Part shown: positions 1 to 8,149 of the stretch, one piece after another
Position numbering within the stretch: the first letter of the stretch is position 1
Layout: every line of letters begins with the position of its first letter
Source: a virus
DNA: 37,253 nt
Direction: 5' to 3' (one strand)
Virus record (IMG/VR): IMGVR_UViG_3300008453_000745
Coordinates: 1-37,253 of that record
Translations under genes and position numbers: made by a program
Notes under the pieces: model-generated
What the model was told of the DNA's origin: nothing
Seen by the model: only the letters and a program-made list of their open reading frames with translations
Database searches by the model: none

Positions 1-1
1 T

Positions 2-523
2 ATTATTATTGCAGGCAATGTTACTACCGGAGAAGCCTGTAAAGATCTAGCCGAATGGGGAGCTGATTTAGTTAAGGTCGGCATCGGGCCAGGCCAAGTC
101 TGTTCAACTAAGAACAAGACTGGATTTCATATGCCTATGTTTACTGCGATAATGAGTTGTGCAGACGTATCCCCCGTACCGATTATTGCTGATGGCGGAT
201 TTCGTGAGAACGGTGATATTGCAAAAGCATTAGTTGCTGGTGCTACGTTCTGCATGATTGGTGGTATGTTTGCTGCCTGCTCGGATTCCCCAGCGACAAT
301 GGTGAACGGTAAAAAAGAGTATTACGGCAGTGCTTCTGAGAGAAACAAGGGATCCGTTAGGAACATCGAGGGATTCACTACTCATCTAACACCTACTAAC
401 ACTATTACTAGTAAAGTACGAGAAATTCAAGAAGACTTGCAGTCCGCTATTAGTTATGCCGGCGGAAAAGATCTTTCTGGGCTTGACCTTTCTAAAGTAC
501 AATATAGAATTGTTTCACCATGA
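2..523 (+). CDS. guaC: GMP reductase, C-terminal part (5' end outside window)
   Basis: GMP reductase turns GMP into IMP with NADPH in purine salvage, in the cytoplasm. The frame is open from base 2, so only the last 173 residues are present. It shows the phosphate/catalytic loop [11 protein letters not shown] with the catalytic Cys at bases 101-103, then IADGG and MIGGM. The tail carries [19 protein letters not shown] and a final YRIV. These C-terminal blocks match the GuaC type of Bacillus-like bacteria as I recall it, rather than IMP dehydrogenase, which has a different flap and no YYGSASE block. The stop overlaps the next gene by ATGA. No tail-gene-type motif is seen here, so it probably belongs to an early or middle transcript. 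Phage-borne nucleotide-pool enzymes are common; this one would divert GMP towards IMP and adenine nucleotides. Confidence 0.9.
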   Translation: MIIAGNVTTGEACKDLAEWGADLVKVGIGPGQVCSTKNKTGFHMPMFTAIMSCADVSPVPIIADGGFRENGDIAKALVAGATFCMIGGMFAACSDSPATMVNGKKEYYGSASERNKGSVRNIEGFTTHLTPTNTITSKVREIQEDLQSAISYAGGKDLSGLDLSKVQYRIVSP

Positions 524-870
524 AAATATTGAGTAACGCTGAACACGCAAAGCTGCTAAAGGCTAATCGAGACGCATATCAGGAGGGATATGATAAGGGT
601 CGTTCTGATGCCCATGAATCAGATTTCATTCAAGACATTTCATTTAATGATGTCGAGTATGTATTTGATTTTCGCAACCCAGGAGTTAGAGTGTTTAGTA
701 TTGAACGTTCTGATGTCGGTACTGATAAAGAAGAAACTGTTATTGGTTACCTTGACGTAGAAGGTATTGTAAGGCTATGGCATTTTCATTGCTCGCGGAC
801 CCACCACAATAAACTTGTTGAACAATGGAATCAAGCCAAGCAATCGCCTTTTGTAACTAAAAAGAAATAA
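520..870 (+). CDS. Hypothetical protein, 116 aa
   Basis: I do not recognise this protein. It begins inside the guaC stop codon (ATGA overlap), so it is translationally coupled to it. The N-terminal 30 residues look helical and charged (KANRDAYQEGYDKGRSDAH). The middle is a beta-like stretch with YVFDF, VRVFSIERS and GYLDVEG, and the C-terminus has WHFHC, an RTHHNK run and a basic VTKKK end. The two His/Cys-rich patches could bind a metal, but no known zinc motif is complete. No signal peptide or membrane segment is visible. Its place in a guaC transcript gives no firm functional clue. Confidence 0.7.
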   Translation: MKILSNAEHAKLLKANRDAYQEGYDKGRSDAHESDFIQDISFNDVEYVFDFRNPGVRVFSIERSDVGTDKEETVIGYLDVEGIVRLWHFHCSRTHHNKLVEQWNQAKQSPFVTKKK

Positions 871-873
871 TTT

Positions 874-1365
874 ATGAGCAAAGAAGAATATGTACAACTC
901 GAGGCTGTCAGGGAAGCTCTCGAAAAGGTAGTCAAGGACGAGAATGCTATTGAAAAGGTTCTCGATCTTTTGAGTGATGCTACAGTAGCAGTGGATCAAG
1001 CAAAGCAAGCTGAAGAAGCAGAAGTTGCTGGTTCCGTCGCAGAAGACGAGGGTTCAGATGAACCCAAGATTAAGAAGCAATACGTTATCCTTGTTTCTGA
1101 TAAGGATGGGGAAATTAAGCGAGATCTTGTTGGTTGGGTGCTTCAGATGCCCGAAAACGAAGATAGTCGAGACATCGTTGAAAGCATTAAGAAAGGCGCT
1201 TACAATTATAATGCTTCGAAGAAAGGCCGTAAGTACCCTGTTGGGTCTATTGGTTCGGCAATTGAAGGCTGTGGTAGTAAGTTCTTTAAGCCTTATAACA
1301 TTAGTATTAAGACTAAAGAACCAGTACTCGTTATTACGACAAATAACGTTTTGCCTCGCTCATAA
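874..1365 (+). CDS. Hypothetical acidic protein, 163 aa
   Basis: I do not recognise this protein. Residues 1-60 are highly acidic and probably helical (EAVREALEKVVKDENAIEKV, then AEEAEVAGSVAEDEG). From about residue 65 there is a more compact domain with KKQYVILVSDKDGEI, VGWVLQMPE and a basic KGAYNYNASKKGRKYP stretch, ending PVLVITTNNVLP. That architecture suggests a soluble two-part protein, possibly binding nucleic acid or a phage enzyme, but this is a guess. It starts 3 bases after the previous stop with no clear Shine-Dalgarno, and is the last gene before a hairpin terminator. Confidence 0.7.
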   Translation: MSKEEYVQLEAVREALEKVVKDENAIEKVLDLLSDATVAVDQAKQAEEAEVAGSVAEDEGSDEPKIKKQYVILVSDKDGEIKRDLVGWVLQMPENEDSRDIVESIKKGAYNYNASKKGRKYPVGSIGSAIEGCGSKFFKPYNISIKTKEPVLVITTNNVLPRS

Positions 1366-1370
1366 AAACG

Positions 1371-1392
1371 AAAAGCCCCGAAAGGGGCTTTT
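1371..1392. terminator. Bidirectional hairpin terminator between convergent genes
   Basis: The inverted repeat AAAAGCCCC-GAAA-GGGGCTTTT has a tight tetraloop and extra T residues on the plus side. The minus strand also ends in TTTT after the stem. It sits between the plus-strand hypothetical gene ending at 1365 and the minus-strand spike gene ending at 1394, so it can stop transcription from both sides. Confidence 0.88.
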
Positions 1393-1393
1393 T

Positions 1394-3592
1394 TTATGGA
1401 GCTGGTACAAGTCTTGGTGTGACTACATTACTACCAGGGCCGTTAGGGAAGTTAGTTGGTAGACCATCGGCCCCTACAGAAAATAGTACCGGTGGCGGAA
1501 CTCCTATAGTCTGTATTCTACCATTTAATGGAGTTTCAGCTCCAATACCGTCCTTATCTGCATTAAGTGTGCCAATAGTATTAGCTGCGTGAGTTGAAAA
1601 GTCATTAGGGCCGATTGGTGTAGAGCTCTTAAGAGTAAGAGGTATATTTTTAAACGCGTGAGAGTGAGGCTGAGCAATAGTTAACGTACCTGCACCTAAA
1701 GTGTTAAGATTTAAAAAACTACCCGGAGCTACAGCTACAGCTATAACAGTAGGCTCAGTAGCTCCGCCACCAGGTAATACCGGTAATGAAGGTATTTCGA
1801 GTACTAAATTACCTAAAGCATCAGTGTTTAACACGGCCCATCCACTGCCTAAAGCTCCTGGTAGTCCGGTTGGATTAACTAAAGGACCGGTAGCTATTAT
1901 CTGAGTATTTTCTGTAACTTGATATTCAATTGGTGCCGTAATATGATTGACAAATAACTCTCCTTCAACATAAGCTCCGCCGCCTATTATAACGTTTTTA
2001 GAAACCCCTACTGTACTATCAAACACTATTTGACCGCCTAGTAAATTTTTAAACTGTAACGCGTTTGCAGAAACGGTAATTATATCTCCGTTAATATCGA
2101 TTTGACCATCTTTGGAACCTATATTAATCATTGCGTCAGCTCTTACATCAACAATAGAGCCTTGTAATTTTATATTACCTAGAGTCTGTACTGTAGCACC
2201 GCCCGCCCCGGACTTAATATTGAGCCGGTTCATTGCAAAAATATCATAATTACCACCGGGAGTATCCGGTACATATAATTGCTGTATTGTAGGTATGCCG
2301 GTAGGTAAAGCAGCAAAATTACCCGCTAATAAATTAGGTTTTATTGAACCTATTATTTCTTTACCGGTTAAAGGTATATAAGGGAGTATAGAATAGGTAG
2401 CTGCAGTATTAAGTGTTAAACCGACAGTCGCTACTCTGTGCTTAGTAATAAACTCAAAACTGTTACCCCCAAACCCCATTTTCTTTTCTTGCTCTGACAG
2501 ACTAGTAGTAATTTGAGAAAGAGTATTTTGTATAGTTGTTGCAGAAACATCTCCAGTCAACTTAGAGTATAAACTATTCCACTGACTATTGGCCTGTATG
2601 TTAAAATTACCTACTTTTAACCAGTAGTCTCCTTGTACAATATGATCGTTATCTCTACCTATATAGATGCTATTATGGCCATTAATTGTTTCAAATTTAT
2701 CTTTTAATGTTAATAATTGAAAGTTTTTTGGATTGAATAAAGCAGTAAATTGATTGTTAAGTTCGTAGAAACCGCCGTTAAAATGAGTGACTTTATAAGA
2801 TTCTCTATCAGTAGTGTTAATAATCTCTATTGCAGCGCCCCGCTGATTGAGTACTAATTTATTACGATATGTAGAAGAGTCTATAGTGGGTTCTTTTTGT
2901 ACTCTTTGAGTTTTATTTTCAAATGTGCCTGGATAATCAGGGTATGTATCATCTCCTGCTTTAAATATACTTTTAAACTCGTCTTCTCCAAAAGTAGTTC
3001 CCATATATACAGGATAATGAGGTATACCTTCTCTAAAAAATACCCAGACATGTGCGCCTACATTCGGCACAGAAAATAACCCTTTAGCTGCATTAGAATA
3101 AGTAGACGGTTTATAATTGTTAGAATATTGATTAAAATGCTGGCTGTTTATTTTAGCCGTATTACCAAAAGCATCGCTTACTGGATAGCTTTCATATAGA
3201 GCTCCTGGCTTATTACCTTTACCTTCAGGATCTATTTGAGTTGCAGATGAAGACGAGGTAAAATTAGTATTAGGCTGCCCATAAAATAAAGGAGCATCAG
3301 ATACCGTATTTGTATCAGAGGGGGAATTATAGTAGTTTGCAGTAGACGCCCCCGCTATAGGGCTACACATTTCTGCCCACGGTAATGTATCTCTTAAGTC
3401 ATCTATTACACTACTAAGATCCTCTCCGCCTGGAGTTCCGGGAAAACTAAATGAAAAGTCTTTTTTTAATTGATTCCATTTATTGTATATAGTACTAGAT
3501 ATGTGCGGTATCCAAACTTTAACTCTACCTCTATATTCAGGATCGTTATTTTGTACTACTATACCGAGATAAATAGAATTAAAAGTTTGCAT
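1394..3592 (-). CDS. gp5-like baseplate central spike/hub protein, no lysozyme domain
   Basis: This is the probable tip of the tail, the trimeric spike that pierces the outer membrane. Residues 1-80 look like the gp5/VgrG-type OB fold: YLGIVVQNNDPEYRGRVKVWIPHI, with LPWAEMCSPIAG further on. The fold appears to resume near 170-205 (NVGAHVWVFF, HYPVYMGT). Residues 225-560 are beta-rich with repeated short strands (GNIKLQGSIVDVRADAMINI, INGDIITVSANALQFK), as expected of a beta-helical needle. Near residue 643 there is PHSHAF, an HxH motif of the kind that binds iron in phage spike tips. T4 gp5 carries a lysozyme between OB fold and needle; none is visible here. The start overlaps the preceding stop by one base (TAATG). 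It is the last gene of the minus-strand tail operon. Confidence 0.7.
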   Translation of the reverse strand: MQTFNSIYLGIVVQNNDPEYRGRVKVWIPHISSTIYNKWNQLKKDFSFSFPGTPGGEDLSSVIDDLRDTLPWAEMCSPIAGASTANYYNSPSDTNTVSDAPLFYGQPNTNFTSSSSATQIDPEGKGNKPGALYESYPVSDAFGNTAKINSQHFNQYSNNYKPSTYSNAAKGLFSVPNVGAHVWVFFREGIPHYPVYMGTTFGEDEFKSIFKAGDDTYPDYPGTFENKTQRVQKEPTIDSSTYRNKLVLNQRGAAIEIINTTDRESYKVTHFNGGFYELNNQFTALFNPKNFQLLTLKDKFETINGHNSIYIGRDNDHIVQGDYWLKVGNFNIQANSQWNSLYSKLTGDVSATTIQNTLSQITTSLSEQEKKMGFGGNSFEFITKHRVATVGLTLNTAATYSILPYIPLTGKEIIGSIKPNLLAGNFAALPTGIPTIQQLYVPDTPGGNYDIFAMNRLNIKSGAGGATVQTLGNIKLQGSIVDVRADAMINIGSKDGQIDINGDIITVSANALQFKNLLGGQIVFDSTVGVSKNVIIGGGAYVEGELFVNHITAPIEYQVTENTQIIATGPLVNPTGLPGALGSGWAVLNTDALGNLVLEIPSLPVLPGGGATEPTVIAVAVAPGSFLNLNTLGAGTLTIAQPHSHAFKNIPLTLKSSTPIGPNDFSTHAANTIGTLNADKDGIGAETPLNGRIQTIGVPPPVLFSVGADGLPTNFPNGPGSNVVTPRLVPAP

Positions 3593-4809
3593 TAATTACT
3601 AGGAGATTTAAATGTATTAACTTTAGTTATTGCTGTGTTACCCTTAATATTTTTCACTTGAGTGTTTATAATTACAGCTGAATTGTTATTAAGCCCTGTT
3701 AGCGCGTTATTAGATTGATATTTAAGCGTAGTTGCAACGTTACCCTTGCTTACGACTTTATTTAAATCTTGTACTGCAGCTTTTGCTTGTTGCGCAGAGG
3801 TAGCAATACTTGTTATTTTTTGCGTCTCTGTATTAATTGTACCAATTACACTATCTACTCCCGCTCTTACTTGGTTAACAACATTAACTACAGGCGCGAG
3901 CGCTTGTTGAGCTGTACTTACTACAGATTTAACTGTTGTAACTGCTGCTTTAAGTCTACTTACTACATTTGATATAGCGGGTAGCCCCGGTATAAACGCG
4001 TTAAGTAGTTTGCTTAAAGAAGGTAGTTTTGGTAGTTTTAATACGAATTTATTAAGCTGATCTATACCTTGAGAAAGAAGACGTCCAGGGGTTTTAATTA
4101 TATTGTTAATTCTATCTACCGCGGTTGTTATACCTTCTATTTTAGCACCAGCTTTCCAGTCATTAGGAGTAATTAAATTACCTACCAACAGGATTGCAAA
4201 GGGTAATTTATTTTTAAGCAAGCCATACCCCGCTTCTACTGTCTGTCTAACTTTAGCCACGCTATTAGTAAAGGCTTGAATTTGATTAATAAGAGCTATA
4301 TTAGATGGACCCATACCTGATGGGGTATACGTACTAAAGTTTGTTTTTACCTTAGCGTTTAGCGAGTTCATCTGCGCTAATACAATAGGTGGTACTTTTG
4401 AATTTAATAACGGATTTATTGGATCTGCATCCGTTGATACGTAACTTAATGAACCTACAGATTCAGAAAAATCTTGATACACGTCCGGATTAGTCGCTGT
4501 TAATTGCTGTTTAACTCGAGGGTGAGAGTAAAACATCGCGTCATCCCACCATCCGTCAAACCATTGTGGACTTAAACCGGACAAACCAACTGGTACTTCA
4601 AATACAGGATTTGGGGCATATATTGCTATACAGGGATCTCTAAGCTGTACAAAAAAATCGACCTTTGAACCTATAGGGTTAGATGAAAAATCCGCACTGT
4701 AATACGCTCTGGATAAGTCTGTTTCTTTTTCATACCCGGGTACAGAGTACTCTGGTAACACTATTCTAGTATTATAGTAATCAAACGTTTTTACAACTGC
4801 CTGAGCCAT
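3592..4809 (-). CDS. Probable baseplate/tail structural protein, 405 aa, unknown family
   Basis: I do not recognise a family. The first 125 residues are aromatic-rich and look globular (FDYYNTRIVLPEYSVPGYE, WFDGWWDDAMFYSHPR). Residues 160-360 are long amphipathic helices rich in Ala, Val, Lys and Asn (VVSRLKAAVTTVKSVVSTAQ, NVVNQVRAGVDSVIGTI), and the C-terminus is Asn/Lys-rich. A short hydrophobic stretch, LPFAILLVGNLI, lies near residue 205. Its position between the hub candidate and the spike suggests a baseplate hub or spike-associated role, which is inference. It has its own TAAGTA motif 11 bases before the ATG, and the TAA of that motif is also the stop of the previous gene. Confidence 0.6.
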   Translation of the reverse strand: MAQAVVKTFDYYNTRIVLPEYSVPGYEKETDLSRAYYSADFSSNPIGSKVDFFVQLRDPCIAIYAPNPVFEVPVGLSGLSPQWFDGWWDDAMFYSHPRVKQQLTATNPDVYQDFSESVGSLSYVSTDADPINPLLNSKVPPIVLAQMNSLNAKVKTNFSTYTPSGMGPSNIALINQIQAFTNSVAKVRQTVEAGYGLLKNKLPFAILLVGNLITPNDWKAGAKIEGITTAVDRINNIIKTPGRLLSQGIDQLNKFVLKLPKLPSLSKLLNAFIPGLPAISNVVSRLKAAVTTVKSVVSTAQQALAPVVNVVNQVRAGVDSVIGTINTETQKITSIATSAQQAKAAVQDLNKVVSKGNVATTLKYQSNNALTGLNNNSAVIINTQVKNIKGNTAITKVNTFKSPSN

Positions 4810-4814
4810 ATAGA

Positions 4815-4820
4815 TACTTA
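4815..4820 (-). promoter_or_regulatory. Late-promoter-like TAAGTA motif for the 405-aa gene
   Basis: Minus-strand GGCTAAGTATCTATATG places TAAGTA 11 bases before the start codon. The TAA is also the stop codon of the 500-aa gene upstream. Confidence 0.6.
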
Positions 4821-6320
4821 GCCTACATCATCTGAAATAGGCATTCTATCATTAGTATGTAGTTTAACCGTATACAAAGTGTTAGTATATTTTTCGTCGG
4901 TAAACGTATGAACAATTTTGTTAACATACCACTGACCAAGTAATTTATTATCAAAATTATTAGCGATTGTATTTTGATTTTTATCTATCCCTATAAAACA
5001 GTTAGCCTGTCTGTAGGTTGTACCCGGCACTGTAAAGGCTAAACTTTGATTTAAAAACAACATACTTTTTAATAATAAGTTTCTACTATCAGCGTATCGC
5101 GCAACTTTGTCTCTTTGAAACGAATACGCTTGCTTAACTATTTTTGCGTCTTTTTTAGTTTTATTTAATGTTAATGCGGCAGTAGCATTCACCCCTAAAC
5201 TATCTACATAGGTTTTTTGTATATAGTTTTTAACACTTTCTACTGTATTATCTACAAAGTCTACTTTAAATGTTTTATTTTTTAAGTCGTTTGAATAACA
5301 AGGATAATTTACAAAAAAATTCGTATTAGTATTTGTAGAACTATCTTCAAATTGATAATTTGTAATTATACTATTAATATTAGAAAAATATTTTAAATCT
5401 GTGCTTTTAGGTATTTGTTGAAAAGACGGAATAATACTGTCATCAGATTGGCTGCTACCTGCTATTATAAAATTTTCTCTGTGCAAGACTCCAGTTATAG
5501 AACGCTGCTGCACAGCTAATTTAAATAAATTATTGAAAGATTGTAAAAACCAGGTCTTGGTATAACGATCTCTATATAATAAACAAGGATCCCCTTCTTG
5601 CTGATTGCCTGTTTTTTGGCTAGTGTGTCTATAAAGTAAATATTCTAAATCATCAATAGCATTATTATTGGCTAAAGAATTATAAAAAATTTTACTTGCT
5701 CCTGTATCCCAACTAGTGCTAAATTTAGAATCTTCTCCTAATACAAACTGTATCAAATTTTTTATAGCTAAACCTGTAGATATTTTTTTTTCTTCATCAG
5801 TTAGTAAGGACGGTATTAAATTAGAAGGTAAAAGATTATTTGTTGACCAATCTACATTTATTTCTGAAAATATTTGATAGTCTAATTCCCAAAAATTTAA
5901 TTGAAGGTATTTGTCTCTTACCGTATTACCGGTAACTATATCTTTTTTATCGTATACTGCGAATACAAATTCCATATTATAACTATCTGGCGAAAGTTCC
6001 GCATTTGAATGGTCATCTACTATAGGCGCTATTTTAATTGCTATTATATCTCTACCATCATTACGAAACACATAATTTGCATCTATAGGTACCGTGCCGT
6101 CTGGCCTTCTTTCAATTATATTGTCAGGATTGCGTATAACAAGGGTGCCGGTTTTATACCATAATAACCCATCATCAATTATTTGTAAATTAACTAAATT
6201 CGCTGTGTTTATTGGAAACACCCGGCCATCGGGATTAAGTAAAGAAATATCGACTAAATACTTTTGATTGTTATAGTATAAAGTATTTGTAGGTATTGGG
6301 GTTATTGTAGATCTGATCAT
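4818..6320 (-). CDS. Putative baseplate hub protein (gp27-like by position)
   Basis: This 500-aa protein is likely part of the ring joining spike and tail tube. The first 120 residues form strand-rich segments (NLVNLQIIDDGLLWYKTGTL, IIAIKIAPIV, YNMEFVFAVYDK). They are followed by a helical part and then YADSRNLLLKSMLF, NCFIGIDKN and GQWYVNKIVHTFTDEKYTNT, which reads like the closing barrel of gp27/gpD-type hubs (a statement that the ring completes its carrier function: tubular contact, then spike binding). I see no decisive motif, so the gp27 name rests on size, overall pattern and location just before the spike genes. Its start overlaps the stop of the gp53-like gene (ATGA), meaning the two are translationally coupled. 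Confidence 0.5.
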   Translation of the reverse strand: MIRSTITPIPTNTLYYNNQKYLVDISLLNPDGRVFPINTANLVNLQIIDDGLLWYKTGTLVIRNPDNIIERRPDGTVPIDANYVFRNDGRDIIAIKIAPIVDDHSNAELSPDSYNMEFVFAVYDKKDIVTGNTVRDKYLQLNFWELDYQIFSEINVDWSTNNLLPSNLIPSLLTDEEKKISTGLAIKNLIQFVLGEDSKFSTSWDTGASKIFYNSLANNNAIDDLEYLLYRHTSQKTGNQQEGDPCLLYRDRYTKTWFLQSFNNLFKLAVQQRSITGVLHRENFIIAGSSQSDDSIIPSFQQIPKSTDLKYFSNINSIITNYQFEDSSTNTNTNFFVNYPCYSNDLKNKTFKVDFVDNTVESVKNYIQKTYVDSLGVNATAALTLNKTKKDAKIVKQAYSFQRDKVARYADSRNLLLKSMLFLNQSLAFTVPGTTYRQANCFIGIDKNQNTIANNFDNKLLGQWYVNKIVHTFTDEKYTNTLYTVKLHTNDRMPISDDVG

Positions 6321-6673
6321 TGCTGCTTTATACTTTGTAATACTTCAGTTACTATACGCGGGTCAAGTATTTTAAGCACAGTACCCGCTTTAGGAAATTC
6401 TATTGGATTGTCAATCTTATTAACACTACATATTAACCACCATAATTGAGGAGTTGCGTATTGTTTATTAGAAATATCAGTCCAAGTGATGTTATCATAC
6501 GGCACGGTGTAAGTTTGAAAATAACTATCAGCTAATACATCCGGAAAGTTTACTGTATTAAGCAAATTATAAAAATAAACTTTTTTATCTTTGTAAACAT
6601 TGAAAAGGTTTTCAAAGTTATACATGTCTAAAGGTTTTAATTCAGGTATATTGTTTTGCTTTTGAGGGTCCAT
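6317..6673 (-). CDS. gp53-like baseplate wedge protein (118 aa)
   Basis: T4 gp53 clamps the inner baseplate wedges to the central hub. This protein has the characteristic core YDNITWTDISNKQYATPQLW, then WLICSVNKIDNPIEFPKAGT and VLKILDPR. That pattern (a tyrosine/wait-type strand, a TPQLWW helix, a NxIxNP turn, then a strand of LysM flavour) is what I recall for gp53 relatives. It is shorter than T4 gp53, which is close to 200 residues, so it may be a reduced version. It begins after TTAATATATTAAAATG with no Shine-Dalgarno, and its stop overlaps the hub gene start. Confidence 0.6.
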   Translation of the reverse strand: MDPQKQNNIPELKPLDMYNFENLFNVYKDKKVYFYNLLNTVNFPDVLADSYFQTYTVPYDNITWTDISNKQYATPQLWWLICSVNKIDNPIEFPKAGTVLKILDPRIVTEVLQSIKQQ

Positions 6674-6682
6674 TTTAATATA

Positions 6683-8128
6683 TTAAGGGCCAAACCGTCC
6701 ATTAGGAAAACCGCCACGCGGGATAAAAGCGCCTACTGTACCACCACCAGAAACCGGGCTACCAGCTCCGCCTGTAATGTCTTCTCTTATTTGTCTTTGA
6801 GTTACTCCGCTAGCATTTAACGAAGGATCTTGTTCGGCTCGTTCAGCCTTAAATACTTGTACTATAGTTTCTCCGTCTGCCCATCCAAATAAATTTTGAG
6901 TAGTTGTTAACAAGCTTCTAATAGTGAGAGTAACTTTATACGCTTCAGGTATTAATTTAACATTTGGCCCGCTTTCCGGGGGCACTGTATTGCCCGTTGC
7001 TAAATCTATATACCTCGTGGTGCCTTCATTAGTCACCGTTAGCTTTTCTATGTTTGCAACAGGAAAGCGTTTATAGCCAGGCACTTCAATTTCATAAATA
7101 CATGGCGGATCTAATAAATTTATACCTCTACGGTTGGGTAAATTTTGATATGTAAGAACATATAAAAATTCCCAATTGTTTTGAGTTTGTTCTATACTAA
7201 TTGTATTAAACAAATAGAAAGTTAAAGTAATACTATCTCCAGATTCTGGTGGAGAGTAGCCTTTTATTTTTTCTCGGCCAGCACCAGGTTCCCCTCCTAA
7301 AGCCGCCGCTTCAACTACACTAGTTATTAAATCAATACCTCCCAGGGCAGCAGCTCCGCCACTTCCTTTTCCTATCATTTTTCTCGATTGTTCTAATAAA
7401 TTTGTTATAGGAGCATTTTTACCGGGTTCAGTCCAGCTGGAATTAATACCGGTCATATTATCTATACTAATATAAGGCAGTATATAGCTAATTTTTGTAG
7501 CTATACCGCTGTATAAATTAGAATAAGGATCTAACGCGTCTTTACCCCCTCTGCTTTTATCTATTTCTAGTTTAAGTCTACTAGGATCGCTAAACTGGCT
7601 GTACGCGTAGGCTCCTAATGCCGTTGTGCCTGCAGCGGCCGCGGCCCCGCCAAATATTTTAGCAATTGTTGCTTTGCCTGCTTTAACTTCAGCGGCGCTT
7701 CCTGTAAGTGTAGCTCGGGCTAGGCGACCGAGTGGCCCTGGTAGCCGGCTTGCTATACCAGCTGCTGTATTTGTCAGTTGCCCTAAAAAAGCTTCTCCGC
7801 CTGCAATTGCTCCAGCCCCTAAAGCTAATTGAGCTAAAGGATTTTCTACATCTAATCTACCGAGAGCTTCTTGAAAGCCTCGCGCGCTATTAATATAAGA
7901 CAAAAGTTCGGCAGAATATTTTAATCTATATTCAGTTAATTTTACTCGAGGTATTAATGACCGAGTCTTAGGGTTTGAAAGAGTCCAACAAAAATCTTTA
8001 TGTACATTATATGTAGCTGCAGCTTTGTTATTTTTAGGTACTAAATACCTTGCCCCGTATTCGGATTTAGATATAGCAAGATCCGGTATTTCATTTGCAT
8101 AATCTACTTCTTTAAACCAAGAGGGCAT
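6683..8128 (-). CDS. Putative tail-tube cap/initiator baseplate protein (gp48/gp54-like)
   Basis: A 481-aa protein with an N-terminal part that includes LIPRVKLTEYRLKYSAELLS. Next comes a long Gly/Ala-rich hydrophobic section at roughly 100-175 (AIAGGEAFLGQL, IFGGAAAAAGTTALGAYAYS). The C-terminal domain has ITLTFYLFNTI, PPCIYEIEVPGYKRFPVANI, EGTTRYIDL and PEAYKVTLTIRSLLTTTQNL. The final block matches the way gp48/gp54-type baseplate proteins end in a tube-like barrel, as I recall them, and the position next to the tape-measure candidate agrees. The Gly/Ala section inside a baseplate protein is odd and could be a lumen- or membrane-contacting helix. It has its own TAAGTA motif 11 bases upstream. 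Confidence 0.5.
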   Translation of the reverse strand: MPSWFKEVDYANEIPDLAISKSEYGARYLVPKNNKAAATYNVHKDFCWTLSNPKTRSLIPRVKLTEYRLKYSAELLSYINSARGFQEALGRLDVENPLAQLALGAGAIAGGEAFLGQLTNTAAGIASRLPGPLGRLARATLTGSAAEVKAGKATIAKIFGGAAAAAGTTALGAYAYSQFSDPSRLKLEIDKSRGGKDALDPYSNLYSGIATKISYILPYISIDNMTGINSSWTEPGKNAPITNLLEQSRKMIGKGSGGAAALGGIDLITSVVEAAALGGEPGAGREKIKGYSPPESGDSITLTFYLFNTISIEQTQNNWEFLYVLTYQNLPNRRGINLLDPPCIYEIEVPGYKRFPVANIEKLTVTNEGTTRYIDLATGNTVPPESGPNVKLIPEAYKVTLTIRSLLTTTQNLFGWADGETIVQVFKAERAEQDPSLNASGVTQRQIREDITGGAGSPVSGGGTVGAFIPRGGFPNGRFGP

Positions 8129-8133
8129 AATAT

Positions 8134-8139
8134 TACTTA
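8134..8139 (-). promoter_or_regulatory. Late-promoter-like TAAGTA motif for the 481-aa gene
   Basis: Minus-strand TAGTAAGTAATATTATG has TAAGTA exactly 11 bases before the ATG, in the short gap after the tape-measure candidate. No Shine-Dalgarno is seen. Confidence 0.6.
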
Positions 8140-8149
8140 CTACTAAATA

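Noticed and set aside
2-523. Calling the first gene IMP dehydrogenase
   Set aside because: The catalytic loop is common to both, but the YYGSASE and QSAISYAGG blocks match GMP reductase.
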